Assembly (NCBI RefSeq): GCF_037076455.1
Contig: NZ_AP028679.1
Coordinates: forward strand, 4,293,501 to 4,357,500
DNA length: 64,000 nt
Direction: 5' to 3'
Source: Desulfoferula mesophila
GTDB taxonomy: Bacteria; Desulfobacterota; Desulfarculia; Desulfarculales; Desulfarculaceae
The notes under the pieces are model-generated. The model was not told the DNA's origin, ran no database searches, and worked only from the letters and a program-made list of their open reading frames with translations. Position numbers and translations under genes: made by a program. Shown here piece after piece: positions 27,530 through 35,564 of the stretch; position 1 is the stretch's first letter; each line of letters starts with the position of its first letter.

Positions 27530-28801
27530 TTAAGCGGAAAAATCCAGACAAAGGTTTCCGTCCTTGTCAAAGGGAATTTCGAAGGGCTCGCCGACCACAT
27601 GGTTGGTGGCCTTGTCATCGATTTGGTCCACTAGGCAGGCAGAAATATAGAGGACCTGCATCTTGCCAGTGTGTTTTAGGAACACAATACGTGCGTCATC
27701 GGGGTTGGCCACGCCTTCCACGTCCGGGTAGCCAGAAGTCTGCACGGCGGCCTCCACGGCCAGAAGATCGGTGGGCAAGGGCGGGGGCGTAACCGCCGCC
27801 TCGGGCAGGCTGGCAGCGATAGCGTTAATTGTGGTGATGCCGTAATCGATTTTTTTGAAGAAGCGGTCGGTAATGTAGTCAAAAGAGCCCACGCCCACAG
27901 CATTTCCCAGAGAGGATGGGTGCAGGTCCAGCACCACCATGCGAGTGGGGTCGGGGTCGTGTCGCTCTGTATAACAGCGCAAAGTAGGCTTGCCCAGGAT
28001 ATTTGTGTCCGGCGGTACGTTCTTGCCGATCTCCTGCACTACAAGCACGTCTATTTTCTTAAAAGGTATACGTGGGATCATGGACAGGGACTTCTGGAGC
28101 AACTCGGCATTCTTGACGATGATCTGGTTGGGTTCAACTGCTTCGATGATCGCAGTCTTGGAAAAGGAGTTCTCCACGATCCCCAGGGCCAGCACGATCG
28201 GTAACTTTTGGATACAAAGGGAGGCCACTTCGAAGACGTTTTCGGGGAACTGCTCCCAGCCAAAGCTGTGTACCGTGGCTGCACCGGTCTTTTTACCCAG
28301 GCCAATGGCGAACATCTTGAGAAACCCACTCTGGTGGGGCCCCATAATGTGACGATGGAACTTAATGCGATGAACCATTAGGATGCCGTCGGCCTCGGCG
28401 GCATACTTGTCTATGAACACGGGGATACCTTTGTTGGGGGTGGTGCCAATCCTTACCACCTCCATGGTGGCCTTAATCGGCATGCCCATACTCTCTTCGG
28501 TAACTCCGAACTTCTCGGCCACCTTGAGCTGACCCTCCACTGTCCCACCGCCGTGGCTGCCCATGCCCAGAACGATGTATGGTTCGGCCTTGAGTTCCTT
28601 GAGAACTTTGCCCACGGTGCGAAGGATGCGGTCAATTCGGTTGATGCCTCGGCTCCCCATGGTGAGGGCGATTTTCTGACCCGGCTTCACCCGGTTTTGG
28701 ATACCCGCGTCCTTTAGAACCTTCTCAACATGTGATTCGATATCTTGTATCGAATTGTCTTCATAGGTTCTGACTACCTTTACGATTTTAGGCAGCTTCA
28801 T
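27530..28801 (-). CDS. LarA-like (lactate racemase N-domain, DUF2088) protein
   Basis: A 423-residue cytoplasmic protein. The N-terminal half has features of the LarA domain: TMGSRGINRI, GMGSHGGGTVEG, VHRIKFHRHIMGPHQSGFLK and GLGKKTGAAT. Founding member LarA racemises lactate with a nickel-pincer cofactor; related proteins racemise or epimerise other 2-hydroxyacids. This sequence diverges from true LarA around the catalytic histidines, so the cofactor and substrate are uncertain, and no larB/C/E is in the window. The ATG at 28801 is chosen over the upstream frame to 28927. It lies between the TRAP permease and the oxidoreductase genes, which suggests it acts early on the imported hydroxyacid. 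Confidence 0.75.
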   Translation of the reverse strand: MKLPKIVKVVRTYEDNSIQDIESHVEKVLKDAGIQNRVKPGQKIALTMGSRGINRIDRILRTVGKVLKELKAEPYIVLGMGSHGGGTVEGQLKVAEKFGVTEESMGMPIKATMEVVRIGTTPNKGIPVFIDKYAAEADGILMVHRIKFHRHIMGPHQSGFLKMFAIGLGKKTGAATVHSFGWEQFPENVFEVASLCIQKLPIVLALGIVENSFSKTAIIEAVEPNQIIVKNAELLQKSLSMIPRIPFKKIDVLVVQEIGKNVPPDTNILGKPTLRCYTERHDPDPTRMVVLDLHPSSLGNAVGVGSFDYITDRFFKKIDYGITTINAIAASLPEAAVTPPPLPTDLLAVEAAVQTSGYPDVEGVANPDDARIVFLKHTGKMQVLYISACLVDQIDDKATNHVVGEPFEIPFDKDGNLCLDFSA

Positions 28802-28869
28802 CACGAACTCCTGTGTATTTGAAAAACCGCTTTTAAGCGATAGATGACCACTTGGGGTAGTAAGGTTTC

Positions 28870-30180
28870 TTAACGGCCGAGCATGGTTTCGGGAAGCCAG
28901 GTCGCCATCCACGGAAAAGCTATGCAAAAAGCAATGACAATAAGTTCTCCTAAGAAGAAGGGAGATATACCTTTAAAGATCTTTTCCAATGGCACATCTG
29001 GAGCAACACCGCTAATTACAAAGACGTTTACACCCACAGGCGGGGTGATCAGGGCCACCTCAGCCATAACTACACAGATGACCCCGAACCAGATTCCGCT
29101 GAAACCAAGGCCGATGATGACAGGGAACACTATGGGCAAGGTCAGCACCAACATACCGTATACGTCAAGAATCATGCCCAATATCAGGTAGATTGCCAGC
29201 AGGGCTATTACTAGGAGATATTTGTTCACCTCCATACCCAAAAGCAGGTTAACTAGATACTCGGTCGCCCCTGTGAGAGCCAGGAAACGCGAGTACAAGA
29301 TACCGCCATAAACGATGGCCAGGATCATGGCAGTCAGACGTACTGTCTCCCGCAGGGCCTTAAGAAAAAGGCCCTTTGTCATGCGCTTCATGAGCACTGT
29401 CAACAACAGGGCCATAGATGAGCCGATGCCCGCGCCTTCGGTGGGCGTGAACACACCTGCGTAGATGCCGCCGATCACCGAAAGGAACAGCAGCAAGATA
29501 GGCCAGACAGCCTTCACACTCTTCCAGCGCTCCACCCAGGAAAAAGTGGGGCCGGTGGGACTGAGTTTCTTGTTCCAAAGGCACCAGAAGTAGATAACAC
29601 CAGCGAAAACCAACACCGTAACTATGCCTGGGATAACCCCGGCCATGAAAAGCTGTCCCACCGACTCCTCAGTCATGGCTCCATAGAAGACAAACACCAA
29701 GCTAGGTGGAATTAGCACCCCTAAGGTGCCGGAAGCGGCAAGGCATCCGGTGGATAGCTTGGAATCGTACCCATAACGGTCCATTTGGGGTTTGGCCAGG
29801 GAGCCGATGGTGGAGGCAGTGGCAGCGCTGGAGCCAGTTATGGCCCCAAAGCCGGCGCAGGCAAAAACAGTGGCTATAGCCAAGCCACCTTTCCAGTGTC
29901 CAAACCATTTATAGGCTGCAGCGTAAAGGTCCTTTGCTATACCCGAATTAGAGACGATGAAACCCATCAAGATGTATAATGGTATGCATACCATAACGAA
30001 GTTTTCAGCACTTTCGTGCCAGCCAACTAACAGCAGTTGAGATATTGCCGTGTCAAAGCCAGCAAAGTATGCATAACCTAAAAAACCCGTCAGCAACATG
30101 CTAAAAGCAATGGGTATACCCAACGCCACGCACGCCATTAGAACGAAAACACTAATTAGACCTAGAAACTCGTTGCCCAT
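28870..30180 (-). CDS. dctM: TRAP transporter large permease (DctM), system 2
   Basis: A 436-residue membrane protein with DctM hallmarks: ITGSSAATASTIGSLAKPQM, GVLIPPSLVFVFYGAMTEES, FTPTEGAGIGSSMALLLTV and ITPPVGVNVFVISGVAPD. About 12 transmembrane segments. It is the third gene of the array from 31990 and paralogous to 14431-15735. It forms the transport channel for the ligand of the receptor at 30848. Confidence 0.93.
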   Translation of the reverse strand: MGNEFLGLISVFVLMACVALGIPIAFSMLLTGFLGYAYFAGFDTAISQLLLVGWHESAENFVMVCIPLYILMGFIVSNSGIAKDLYAAAYKWFGHWKGGLAIATVFACAGFGAITGSSAATASTIGSLAKPQMDRYGYDSKLSTGCLAASGTLGVLIPPSLVFVFYGAMTEESVGQLFMAGVIPGIVTVLVFAGVIYFWCLWNKKLSPTGPTFSWVERWKSVKAVWPILLLFLSVIGGIYAGVFTPTEGAGIGSSMALLLTVLMKRMTKGLFLKALRETVRLTAMILAIVYGGILYSRFLALTGATEYLVNLLLGMEVNKYLLVIALLAIYLILGMILDVYGMLVLTLPIVFPVIIGLGFSGIWFGVICVVMAEVALITPPVGVNVFVISGVAPDVPLEKIFKGISPFFLGELIVIAFCIAFPWMATWLPETMLGR

Positions 30181-30241
30181 ATGCTTGTTTAACCTATGTC
30201 CTTTGAGATTCCAGATTTATCAATCTATTGGACTCGTGAGA

Positions 30242-30772
30242 CTACACTGCTTTCTCATAAACGAAAGTAGCGCGCAAATATCTAAAAAAGTCCACAATCA
30301 TCTGGATCGTGAACACTAGACATCCTATAAGGTAAATGATGCGGAAAGGCCAAAGTACTACGTTGGCTTCGAAGGTGATTTCGTGCAGTTCGATGGCGTC
30401 AATTACAGCATAAAATGATTGAAGTGACATAAATCCGAATACCGTCGATCCCGCCAAGGCCGCCAAGGCCCAGCAGAAATTCCGTCCTCTCTTGGGAAGG
30501 ATTCGCACAAGAAGCTCCATCCTTATGTGGCCGCGCCGCGTCCAGCAATAGGACAAAGAAAGTAGAACCAGGATCATCATCAAGAGGCAGTTAACGTCGT
30601 TAGCACCACGGATTGGGGCATTGAATATATCCCTCAGGATAACGTCAATTGTGACTAGGCACATCATAGCTACGAGAACGATTACTGACCCGACTTGTGC
30701 GAACCAGTAGCTTATGAAGTCGATAAATATCTTGTGCTGGTATATCGAATTATCGATCCCATGATCTTCCAT
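30242..30772 (-). CDS. dctQ: TRAP transporter small permease (DctQ), system 2
   Basis: A 176-residue membrane protein with four hydrophobic segments and the DctQ pattern CLVTIDVILRDIFNAPIRGANDV, later RRGHIRMELLV. The ATG at 30772 has GGTGGG upstream; an upstream in-frame start (30832) would give an atypical N-terminus. Confidence 0.85.
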   Translation of the reverse strand: MEDHGIDNSIYQHKIFIDFISYWFAQVGSVIVLVAMMCLVTIDVILRDIFNAPIRGANDVNCLLMMILVLLSLSYCWTRRGHIRMELLVRILPKRGRNFCWALAALAGSTVFGFMSLQSFYAVIDAIELHEITFEANVVLWPFRIIYLIGCLVFTIQMIVDFFRYLRATFVYEKAV

Positions 30773-30847
30773 GATCCCACCTGTCAATATGATAATATTT
30801 GCCATGCCCGTCGACATTCGGACGACGGGCATGGCTCGATCATGAAG

Positions 30848-31990
30848 TTACCAAAGCTTGTCCATGGGAACTGGGTTTGTTCTTTGGAGATCCAACATTT
30901 GTTGTTTCGTAAAATTTTTGTACTTGTCGTTAAGAGCTTCCATCTCCTTAATTAGTTGTTTGGCCGGTAAGCCCTTGCCTTCCATGTCCTTCACCCACTG
31001 GTCCACAACCGGCTGTGCGGCCGCTTTCCACCGTTTGACTTCATCGGGAGGCAGTTTGATGATCTTTACGCCGTGTTCCTCGAAAGCCTTGCGAGCACCG
31101 GGGGTATGGTCCTCATAAGAGGCTGAAATATTAATGCCAGTCTCGCGCGCCGCCCCGTACACCAGCTTCTTAAGATCCGGAGGCAGTTTCTTGAGCCAAC
31201 CGGGGTTGACGATGCCCGAGGTAGGTGCAAAAGCAGCTAGGCCGGGGCCGATCTCCGTCACATACTTGCAGACCTCATAGAGCTTGTAACTTTGGGCACT
31301 GGCCCAGGAGAAGATGCACGCGTCAACCATGCCTCTTTGCATAGCGGTGTAAATCTCGGGAGAGGGTACCACCACAGGAACCATGCCGTATCCTTCGAGT
31401 AGCTTGTTGAGCATGCCGCCTCCGCTGCGAACCTTCATGCCCTTAAGCTGCTCCAATTTGGTAACCGGCTTGTTGGTGAACAGATGGTAATTACTAGTAG
31501 AGGACATAAGCAGAAGCTTGCATCCTAGAGCCTCATAATCCTTTTTGAAATACTTGGGGTAGAGCTCTTCCAAAGCGCGAGCGGCAACGTAAGCATTTTC
31601 CCACATGAAGGGAAGCCCGGCCCCCATGACCAGCGAAAAACCCGTTGGCGAATAGTTTGGATAGGCTGGTGATACGTCGCAAATATTGCCACGCACAGCT
31701 TTGAATCCGGCATTTGCCTTGAACAATACCCCGCCTACAAACTCTTTGACTTTGATTTTTCCTTTAGTCCGTTGGTCCACCAAAGTAGTGAAGGTATGCC
31801 AACCTTCGGAGTACATATGGTGACCAGGACTTAGATAAATGCCGTAGCGACAGGGTATTGGCGAGCCGGTGTAGGTTATCGGCACGTCTACATAAGGCAT
31901 TTTCTCAGCAGCCATGACTGGCTGGCCCATCACGATCAGATTCACCAATAAAAGGATCATCAGCGCGAACAAAACGCTTTTCTTGGCCAT
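30848..31990 (-). CDS. dctP: TRAP transporter periplasmic receptor (DctP), system 2
   Basis: A 380-residue secreted binding protein. The ATG at 31990 follows GGAGGGAG and starts a signal peptide (KKSVLFALMILLLVNLIVMG, cleavage near VMAAEK). The mature part has the DctP pattern: LKGMKVRSGGGMLNKLLEGY and GMVDACIFSWASAQS. It is the first gene of a 15-gene leftward array ending at 17580, so its ligand is probably the array's substrate. A TTTTTGTCGACATG motif lies about 90-105 bases upstream. Confidence 0.9.
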   Translation of the reverse strand: MAKKSVLFALMILLLVNLIVMGQPVMAAEKMPYVDVPITYTGSPIPCRYGIYLSPGHHMYSEGWHTFTTLVDQRTKGKIKVKEFVGGVLFKANAGFKAVRGNICDVSPAYPNYSPTGFSLVMGAGLPFMWENAYVAARALEELYPKYFKKDYEALGCKLLLMSSTSNYHLFTNKPVTKLEQLKGMKVRSGGGMLNKLLEGYGMVPVVVPSPEIYTAMQRGMVDACIFSWASAQSYKLYEVCKYVTEIGPGLAAFAPTSGIVNPGWLKKLPPDLKKLVYGAARETGINISASYEDHTPGARKAFEEHGVKIIKLPPDEVKRWKAAAQPVVDQWVKDMEGKGLPAKQLIKEMEALNDKYKNFTKQQMLDLQRTNPVPMDKLW

Positions 31991-32078
31991 TTGCTCCCTC
32001 CGCCTTTCAGCCAATTCAAAATGCGATGGCAAAAATCGGTAACCGACGCCCTCTGAAATACGGTGAAACCACGCTAAC

Positions 32079-32100
32079 TTTTTGTCGACATGTAGTCAAG
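32079..32100 (+). promoter_or_regulatory. Candidate GntR operator, site 1
   Basis: TTTTTGTCGACATG followed by TAGTCAAG. The same 14 bases followed by ATTTCAAG occur on the opposite strand at 33201-33222, so 19 of 22 positions agree. The core TTGTCGACA is a near-palindrome of the size bound by FCD-type GntR regulators. One such gene starts at 33507. Confidence 0.5.
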
Positions 32101-32355
32101 TTGTTTTTTGACCAATTGAGTGATTATAACAGCGACTAACCCTAGTTTTGTATTTGTGCCTCAAACAAGTTTACCGCATTAACCAATTGATTATATTGTG
32201 CTAGTTTTGATTGGGGCTCGGCTTCGCAGCATAACTGTAATGAATTGCGGCCTAGACTGCAGGCTAAAGTCACACAGACCTGTCCCCGGAAGATTTTGGT
32301 TTGGAAAGAGGCATTTCGCAGGTAACTTTATTAATTTATTAAAATAGTTATCCGG

Positions 32356-32385
32356 AAAGCCCGCTATCGTCAGCAACCGGCGGGC
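32356..32385 (-). terminator. Possible terminator of the LUD gene
   Basis: On the minus strand GCCCGC pairs with GCGGGC (32385-32380 with 32364-32359) and is followed by TTTCC. It lies about 90 bases after the stop of the LUD gene. The T-run is short, so this is a moderate call. Confidence 0.4.
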
Positions 32386-32476
32386 GATGAGGACCCAACA
32401 GATTAAATATGCGTCCCTGTCCTGATTAGGACGTCGTAATTTTCCTTATGCTCGGCCTTGAGCAGGTGCCCTTGGG

Positions 32477-33124
32477 CTAGTAGCCAAGGGCCTCCCCCAC
32501 CAGTACCACGTGGATGCGGTTCGGAATCATGGAGCCCTCAATGATGCTCCAGAAGTTGCAGATGCGTCCATAAGCGCGGCAATCGACGCACAGGCCGTTC
32601 TCGGCACAGGGGGTTTGCTTGCCCCGGCGCAAGGCGTTTACCGGGGCAGCATAGTGCTTAACCCGGGCAATGGCGCTGTCTAGATCCGGAGTTACTTTAT
32701 TCATGCCAACCACTAGGATCACCTTGTGGGGACCAAAGGCCATGGCCGCCACTCGGTTGCCCATGCCGTCCAGGTTCACCAGACGGCCATCCAGGGTGAT
32801 GGCATTGCTACTGGCCACCATGACATCAGCTGTGAGGCCGCGTCGACGGAGGTCCATCTCCTCTTCCGGAGTGGCATCAGGTCGTTGGTAGTGCCTTAGC
32901 ACTGTGAGGCCCTCTATGGCCGCAAGTTTCTCCCATAAACCCGTTTCGACTACACTCACTGAGCCGCACCCGTAAACTGTGCTGCCGGGTGGAATCATCT
33001 CCATGATTTGCTGGCCAGCCTGGACGGCGTCCACTGCATAGGAGCCGCTCATCCGCCTTTTTTCAAGCCAGGCGATGATGCCATGAGCCACTTTCTGGTT
33101 CCAACCAACCTGATGAATGTCCAT
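32477..33124 (-). CDS. LUD-domain (LutC-like) protein
   Basis: A 215-residue cytoplasmic protein of the LUD family. It shows PPGSTVYGCGSVSVVETG, ADVMVASSNAITLDGRLVNL, GMGNRVAAMAFGPHKVILVV and a Cys-containing tail (ENGLCVDCRAYGRIC). LUD proteins occur in L-lactate oxidation complexes (LutC), but stand-alone members of this type have no settled function. It is divergent from the GntR regulator at 33507 and lies between two copies of a shared motif. Together with the LarA-like gene it points to hydroxyacid metabolism. The Cys residues could bind metal or be structural. Confidence 0.8.
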   Translation of the reverse strand: MDIHQVGWNQKVAHGIIAWLEKRRMSGSYAVDAVQAGQQIMEMIPPGSTVYGCGSVSVVETGLWEKLAAIEGLTVLRHYQRPDATPEEEMDLRRRGLTADVMVASSNAITLDGRLVNLDGMGNRVAAMAFGPHKVILVVGMNKVTPDLDSAIARVKHYAAPVNALRRGKQTPCAENGLCVDCRAYGRICNFWSIIEGSMIPNRIHVVLVGEALGY

Positions 33125-33506
33125 ATTGCCCTACTAGGTGAGTTATTTTGACGCAGGTGAATTCCCTACCGCTCAAACAGTGGATTTATAAATTTGTTCA
33201 CTTGAAATCATGTCGACAAAAACTATAATAAGCTATATACTGCGAAATGGAAACGGGTAAGTAAACACTTTAGCCGGCTGGGGGCGAAACAATAAATGGA
33301 TATATATGTAATTTCTTGTAAGTTTGGATGCCCCTATATTATGTTGCCGCCTAGTTCGTCGAGGTGGACCCCGATTACAGCCGGGCCCTCACCATGGTAG
33401 GCGCTAAGCCGGCGACTAGGCCTAACTGATTTATTTCTATCCCTAAAGACTGCTGCAAACCTAATGCGGCGGTTATGCGAGAACGAGAAAGAGTCAAAAC
33501 GAGCCT
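33125..33506. other. Divergent promoter region, LUD gene / GntR gene
   Basis: AT-rich with no gene. It contains candidate operator site 2 (33201-33222), suiting control of the leftward LUD gene and autoregulation of the rightward regulator. Confidence 0.5.
33201..33222 (-). promoter_or_regulatory. Candidate GntR operator, site 2
   Basis: On the minus strand: TTTTTGTCGACATG then ATTTCAAG, matching site 1 at 32079-32100. It lies about 80 bases before the LUD start codon and about 285 bases before the GntR start. Confidence 0.5.
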
Positions 33507-34196
33507 ATGGTTAAAGTCTACCAGCCAGGGTCCATAGTAGAGCAGCTCTACAGCTTGTTGTGCATGGAAATCATGGACGGCTCCCTCAAACCGGGGCAAG
33601 CCCTCCTCGAGAAGGATCTACAGCAGCGTTTCGGGACAAGCCGGGCACCCATCCGGGAAGCGATACGCTTGCTGGCGGCCGACCGGCTGGTAGTGGTCAA
33701 CGCTTACAAGAAAAAGTACGTGCGCAAGATCACCCGCGAGGACCTCCGCGAGGTGATCCCAGTACTTGCCTGCCTGGAGGGCTGTGCAGCTCGCCTGACT
33801 GTGGAAAAAATTACCACCCCACAATTGAAAGAGTTCATTCAGATCAACGATGAGCTAAAGCAGGCCTACCAGGCAGGGGAAATCGATCGCTGCATAAGCC
33901 TGAATTTCAATTTCCACAGCTTCTATGTGAAGGGGGCTGCGAACCAGGCCCTTCGTCAAGCCATCCGGCCCATGATTCAGCGCATTGTGCGCCTTTGGGT
34001 TTCAACCCTTTACGCCCGGAAGGCCGACTTTTTTGTTACTACCATCCAGGAACATGAAAAAATCATCTCAGCCTTTAAAAGAGGTGATGCCGCCCAAGTG
34101 GAGCAAATGGCCCGCGAGCACATTGAGAATCTGCTTTCCCGGGCAATGCGTTTTTCGGTTTTCGACAAGCAGGGCAACTTCAACCTGATCAAGTAA
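33507..34196 (+). CDS. GntR-family regulator, FCD (FadR C-terminal) type
   Basis: A 229-residue DNA-binding repressor or activator. The winged helix (residues 8-75) shows SIVEQLYSLLCMEIMDGSLK, then GTSRAPIREAIRLL. The FCD ligand domain follows, with the metal-binding Asp/His pattern (NFNFHSFYVKGA, EHEKIISAFKRGD, REHIENLLSRA). FCD regulators sense organic acids or acyl compounds. Its position beside the LUD gene and near two copies of a shared motif suggests it controls the LUD gene, itself and the 15-gene array; the effector would be the substrate or an intermediate. Confidence 0.9.
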   Translation: MVKVYQPGSIVEQLYSLLCMEIMDGSLKPGQALLEKDLQQRFGTSRAPIREAIRLLAADRLVVVNAYKKKYVRKITREDLREVIPVLACLEGCAARLTVEKITTPQLKEFIQINDELKQAYQAGEIDRCISLNFNFHSFYVKGAANQALRQAIRPMIQRIVRLWVSTLYARKADFFVTTIQEHEKIISAFKRGDAAQVEQMAREHIENLLSRAMRFSVFDKQGNFNLIK

Positions 34197-34330
34197 TTGC
34201 CCCCTATCATTCCCTTATTGCTTTACTAATAGACTATTAAATATAGATTCCATTATTGGTTGGTAAATACTTAACTAAATCAACTCAAGGGGGGCAGGTT
34301 ACACATGAACCATCTCTAAGGAGGAGCAAC

Positions 34331-35167
34331 ATGAGGGCAGCATTTACCCTCACACCGGCTGAGTCTCGCCGATTGATCGCCAAGGCGGTGGTCGAGTTGG
34401 AAGAAGTACGTCACGCCGTGCATGACGCATACGTAATCATTAGTGGAGGGACCACCAACGGGTACATCGCACAGGAGCTAGCGGGTGCCAAGAACCTAGA
34501 ACCTCAGAAGTTCACTGCTGGCACTAACACCCACCGCCTTCTCTGCGTGACCGACGAAAATAAACGCACGCCGTTCCCCATTATTCTGCACAAAGGCCAG
34601 GTGGTGGCCAAAACAACTCCCGAGGTGTTTCAGGATTTTAATGTAAACACAGTGATAATTAAGGGTGCGAATGCCATTGACCCGGATTGGAACGTGGGTG
34701 TGGTAGTGGCTGGCTTCGACGGTGGCACAATGGGCAAAACCATGGGCACGGTGCAATCCCAGGGGCTACGCTACATCGTACCGGTTGGCTTGGAGAAGAT
34801 GGTACCCTCAGTACACGCCGCGGCCGCCGCAGTGGGCGCAAAGCGCCTGGACTACTGTTTGGGAGCCGACTTCGGTATGGTCATTATGCCCAACGCAGTG
34901 GTGGTCACCGAATTAGAGTCATTGGAAGTCCTGTGCGGTGTGGAGGCTACCCATGTGGCCTCAGGGGGTGTGGGCGAATCAGCCGGTTCGGTGGTACTAG
35001 TGGTGGAGGGCAATAAACCTGATGTCGAGGCAGCCATCAAGCTGGTAGAGGGCATCAAGGGAGAACCTGTTTTGCCAGGTTTTAAAGGTACTTGTAAGTC
35101 ATGTCGCTACGCCTGCAGGTTTAGAGGGACCGAGTTGGCCGACCTGCCGGCATGGCTTACCGACTGA
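34331..35167 (+). CDS. Unrecognised protein with C-terminal Cys cluster
   Basis: A 278-residue protein; the ATG at 34331 follows AAGGAGGAGCAAC. I do not recognise a named family. It begins MRAAFTLTPAESRRLIAKAV and contains YVIISGGTTNGYIAQELAG, which resembles the glycine/threonine phosphate loop of the NagB/RpiA/CoA-transferase fold, a fold also used by LUD proteins. Further on are VVVAGFDGGTMGKTMGTVQS and GADFGMVIMPNAVVVTE. The tail GTCKSCRYACRFRG has three Cys in CxxCxxxC spacing. No signal or membrane segment. It follows the GntR gene in the same direction and is probably part of its regulon. Confidence 0.8.
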   Translation: MRAAFTLTPAESRRLIAKAVVELEEVRHAVHDAYVIISGGTTNGYIAQELAGAKNLEPQKFTAGTNTHRLLCVTDENKRTPFPIILHKGQVVAKTTPEVFQDFNVNTVIIKGANAIDPDWNVGVVVAGFDGGTMGKTMGTVQSQGLRYIVPVGLEKMVPSVHAAAAAVGAKRLDYCLGADFGMVIMPNAVVVTELESLEVLCGVEATHVASGGVGESAGSVVLVVEGNKPDVEAAIKLVEGIKGEPVLPGFKGTCKSCRYACRFRGTELADLPAWLTD

Positions 35168-35177
35168 AGCACCAGCA

Positions 35178-35340
35178 TGTGAGGACTCAGACCTCGCCAC
35201 ACATTGATCATGCCAATTGTAGCTTTTCCCTTACTAGTTCATAAGGGGTCTTCCCCTGAGCGACCTTTGGGGCCGGCAATAGTTGTAGGAGCTTTCCCAT
35301 TCAACCAGCTTTCGATTAAAGTCCACGCCACCTATCTTGC
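35178..35340 (-). pseudogene. IS3-family OrfB C-terminal fragment plus right end
   Basis: On the minus strand it reads GVDFNRKLVEWESSYNYC then a frameshift in RPQRSLRG and ends at a TGA (35210-35208). The element's right end GCGAGGTCTGAGTCCTCAC follows (to about 35179). It is the same IS family as 2967-3141 but in the opposite orientation, starting 10 bases after the stop of the unknown gene. No start or N-terminal part remains. Confidence 0.75.
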
Positions 35341-35480
35341 CTAAATAATTGTTTTCACTAGCTTTTTATGCTTTTTGGTGTTACACAGGGCCCATTTAAA
35401 AACTGTAGTAATATCAAATGGTTGTAAGAACTATCGGGCACCTAAGGGGCGTGAATTAAGATGGTGCCTTCTGATTTGTA

Positions 35481-35523
35481 TTGACAATAAATGTCTGCTA
35501 ACAGTAAACAGTAAACAGTAAAC
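35481..35523 (+). promoter_or_regulatory. Promoter-like element with a 7-bp tandem repeat
   Basis: TTGACA (35481-35486) is a good -35 box, followed after about 15 bases by three copies of AGTAAAC (from 35503, preceded by C). It is 40-80 bases upstream of the MmgE/PrpD gene and is the only promoter-like sequence I see for the rightward operon. The -10 box is unclear. Confidence 0.4.
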
Positions 35524-35564
35524 TAATAATCTGACGAAAAGCCTGCACCTCAAAGCGCACGTAT

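Larger units (their letters stand above)
31991..32476. other. Regulatory intergenic region upstream of TRAP system 2
   Basis: No gene seen. It is AT-rich, contains the candidate operator at 32079-32097, a hairpin at 32359-32385 and the palindrome GTCCTGATTAGGAC (32418-32431). Promoters for the 15-gene array must lie here. Confidence 0.5.
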
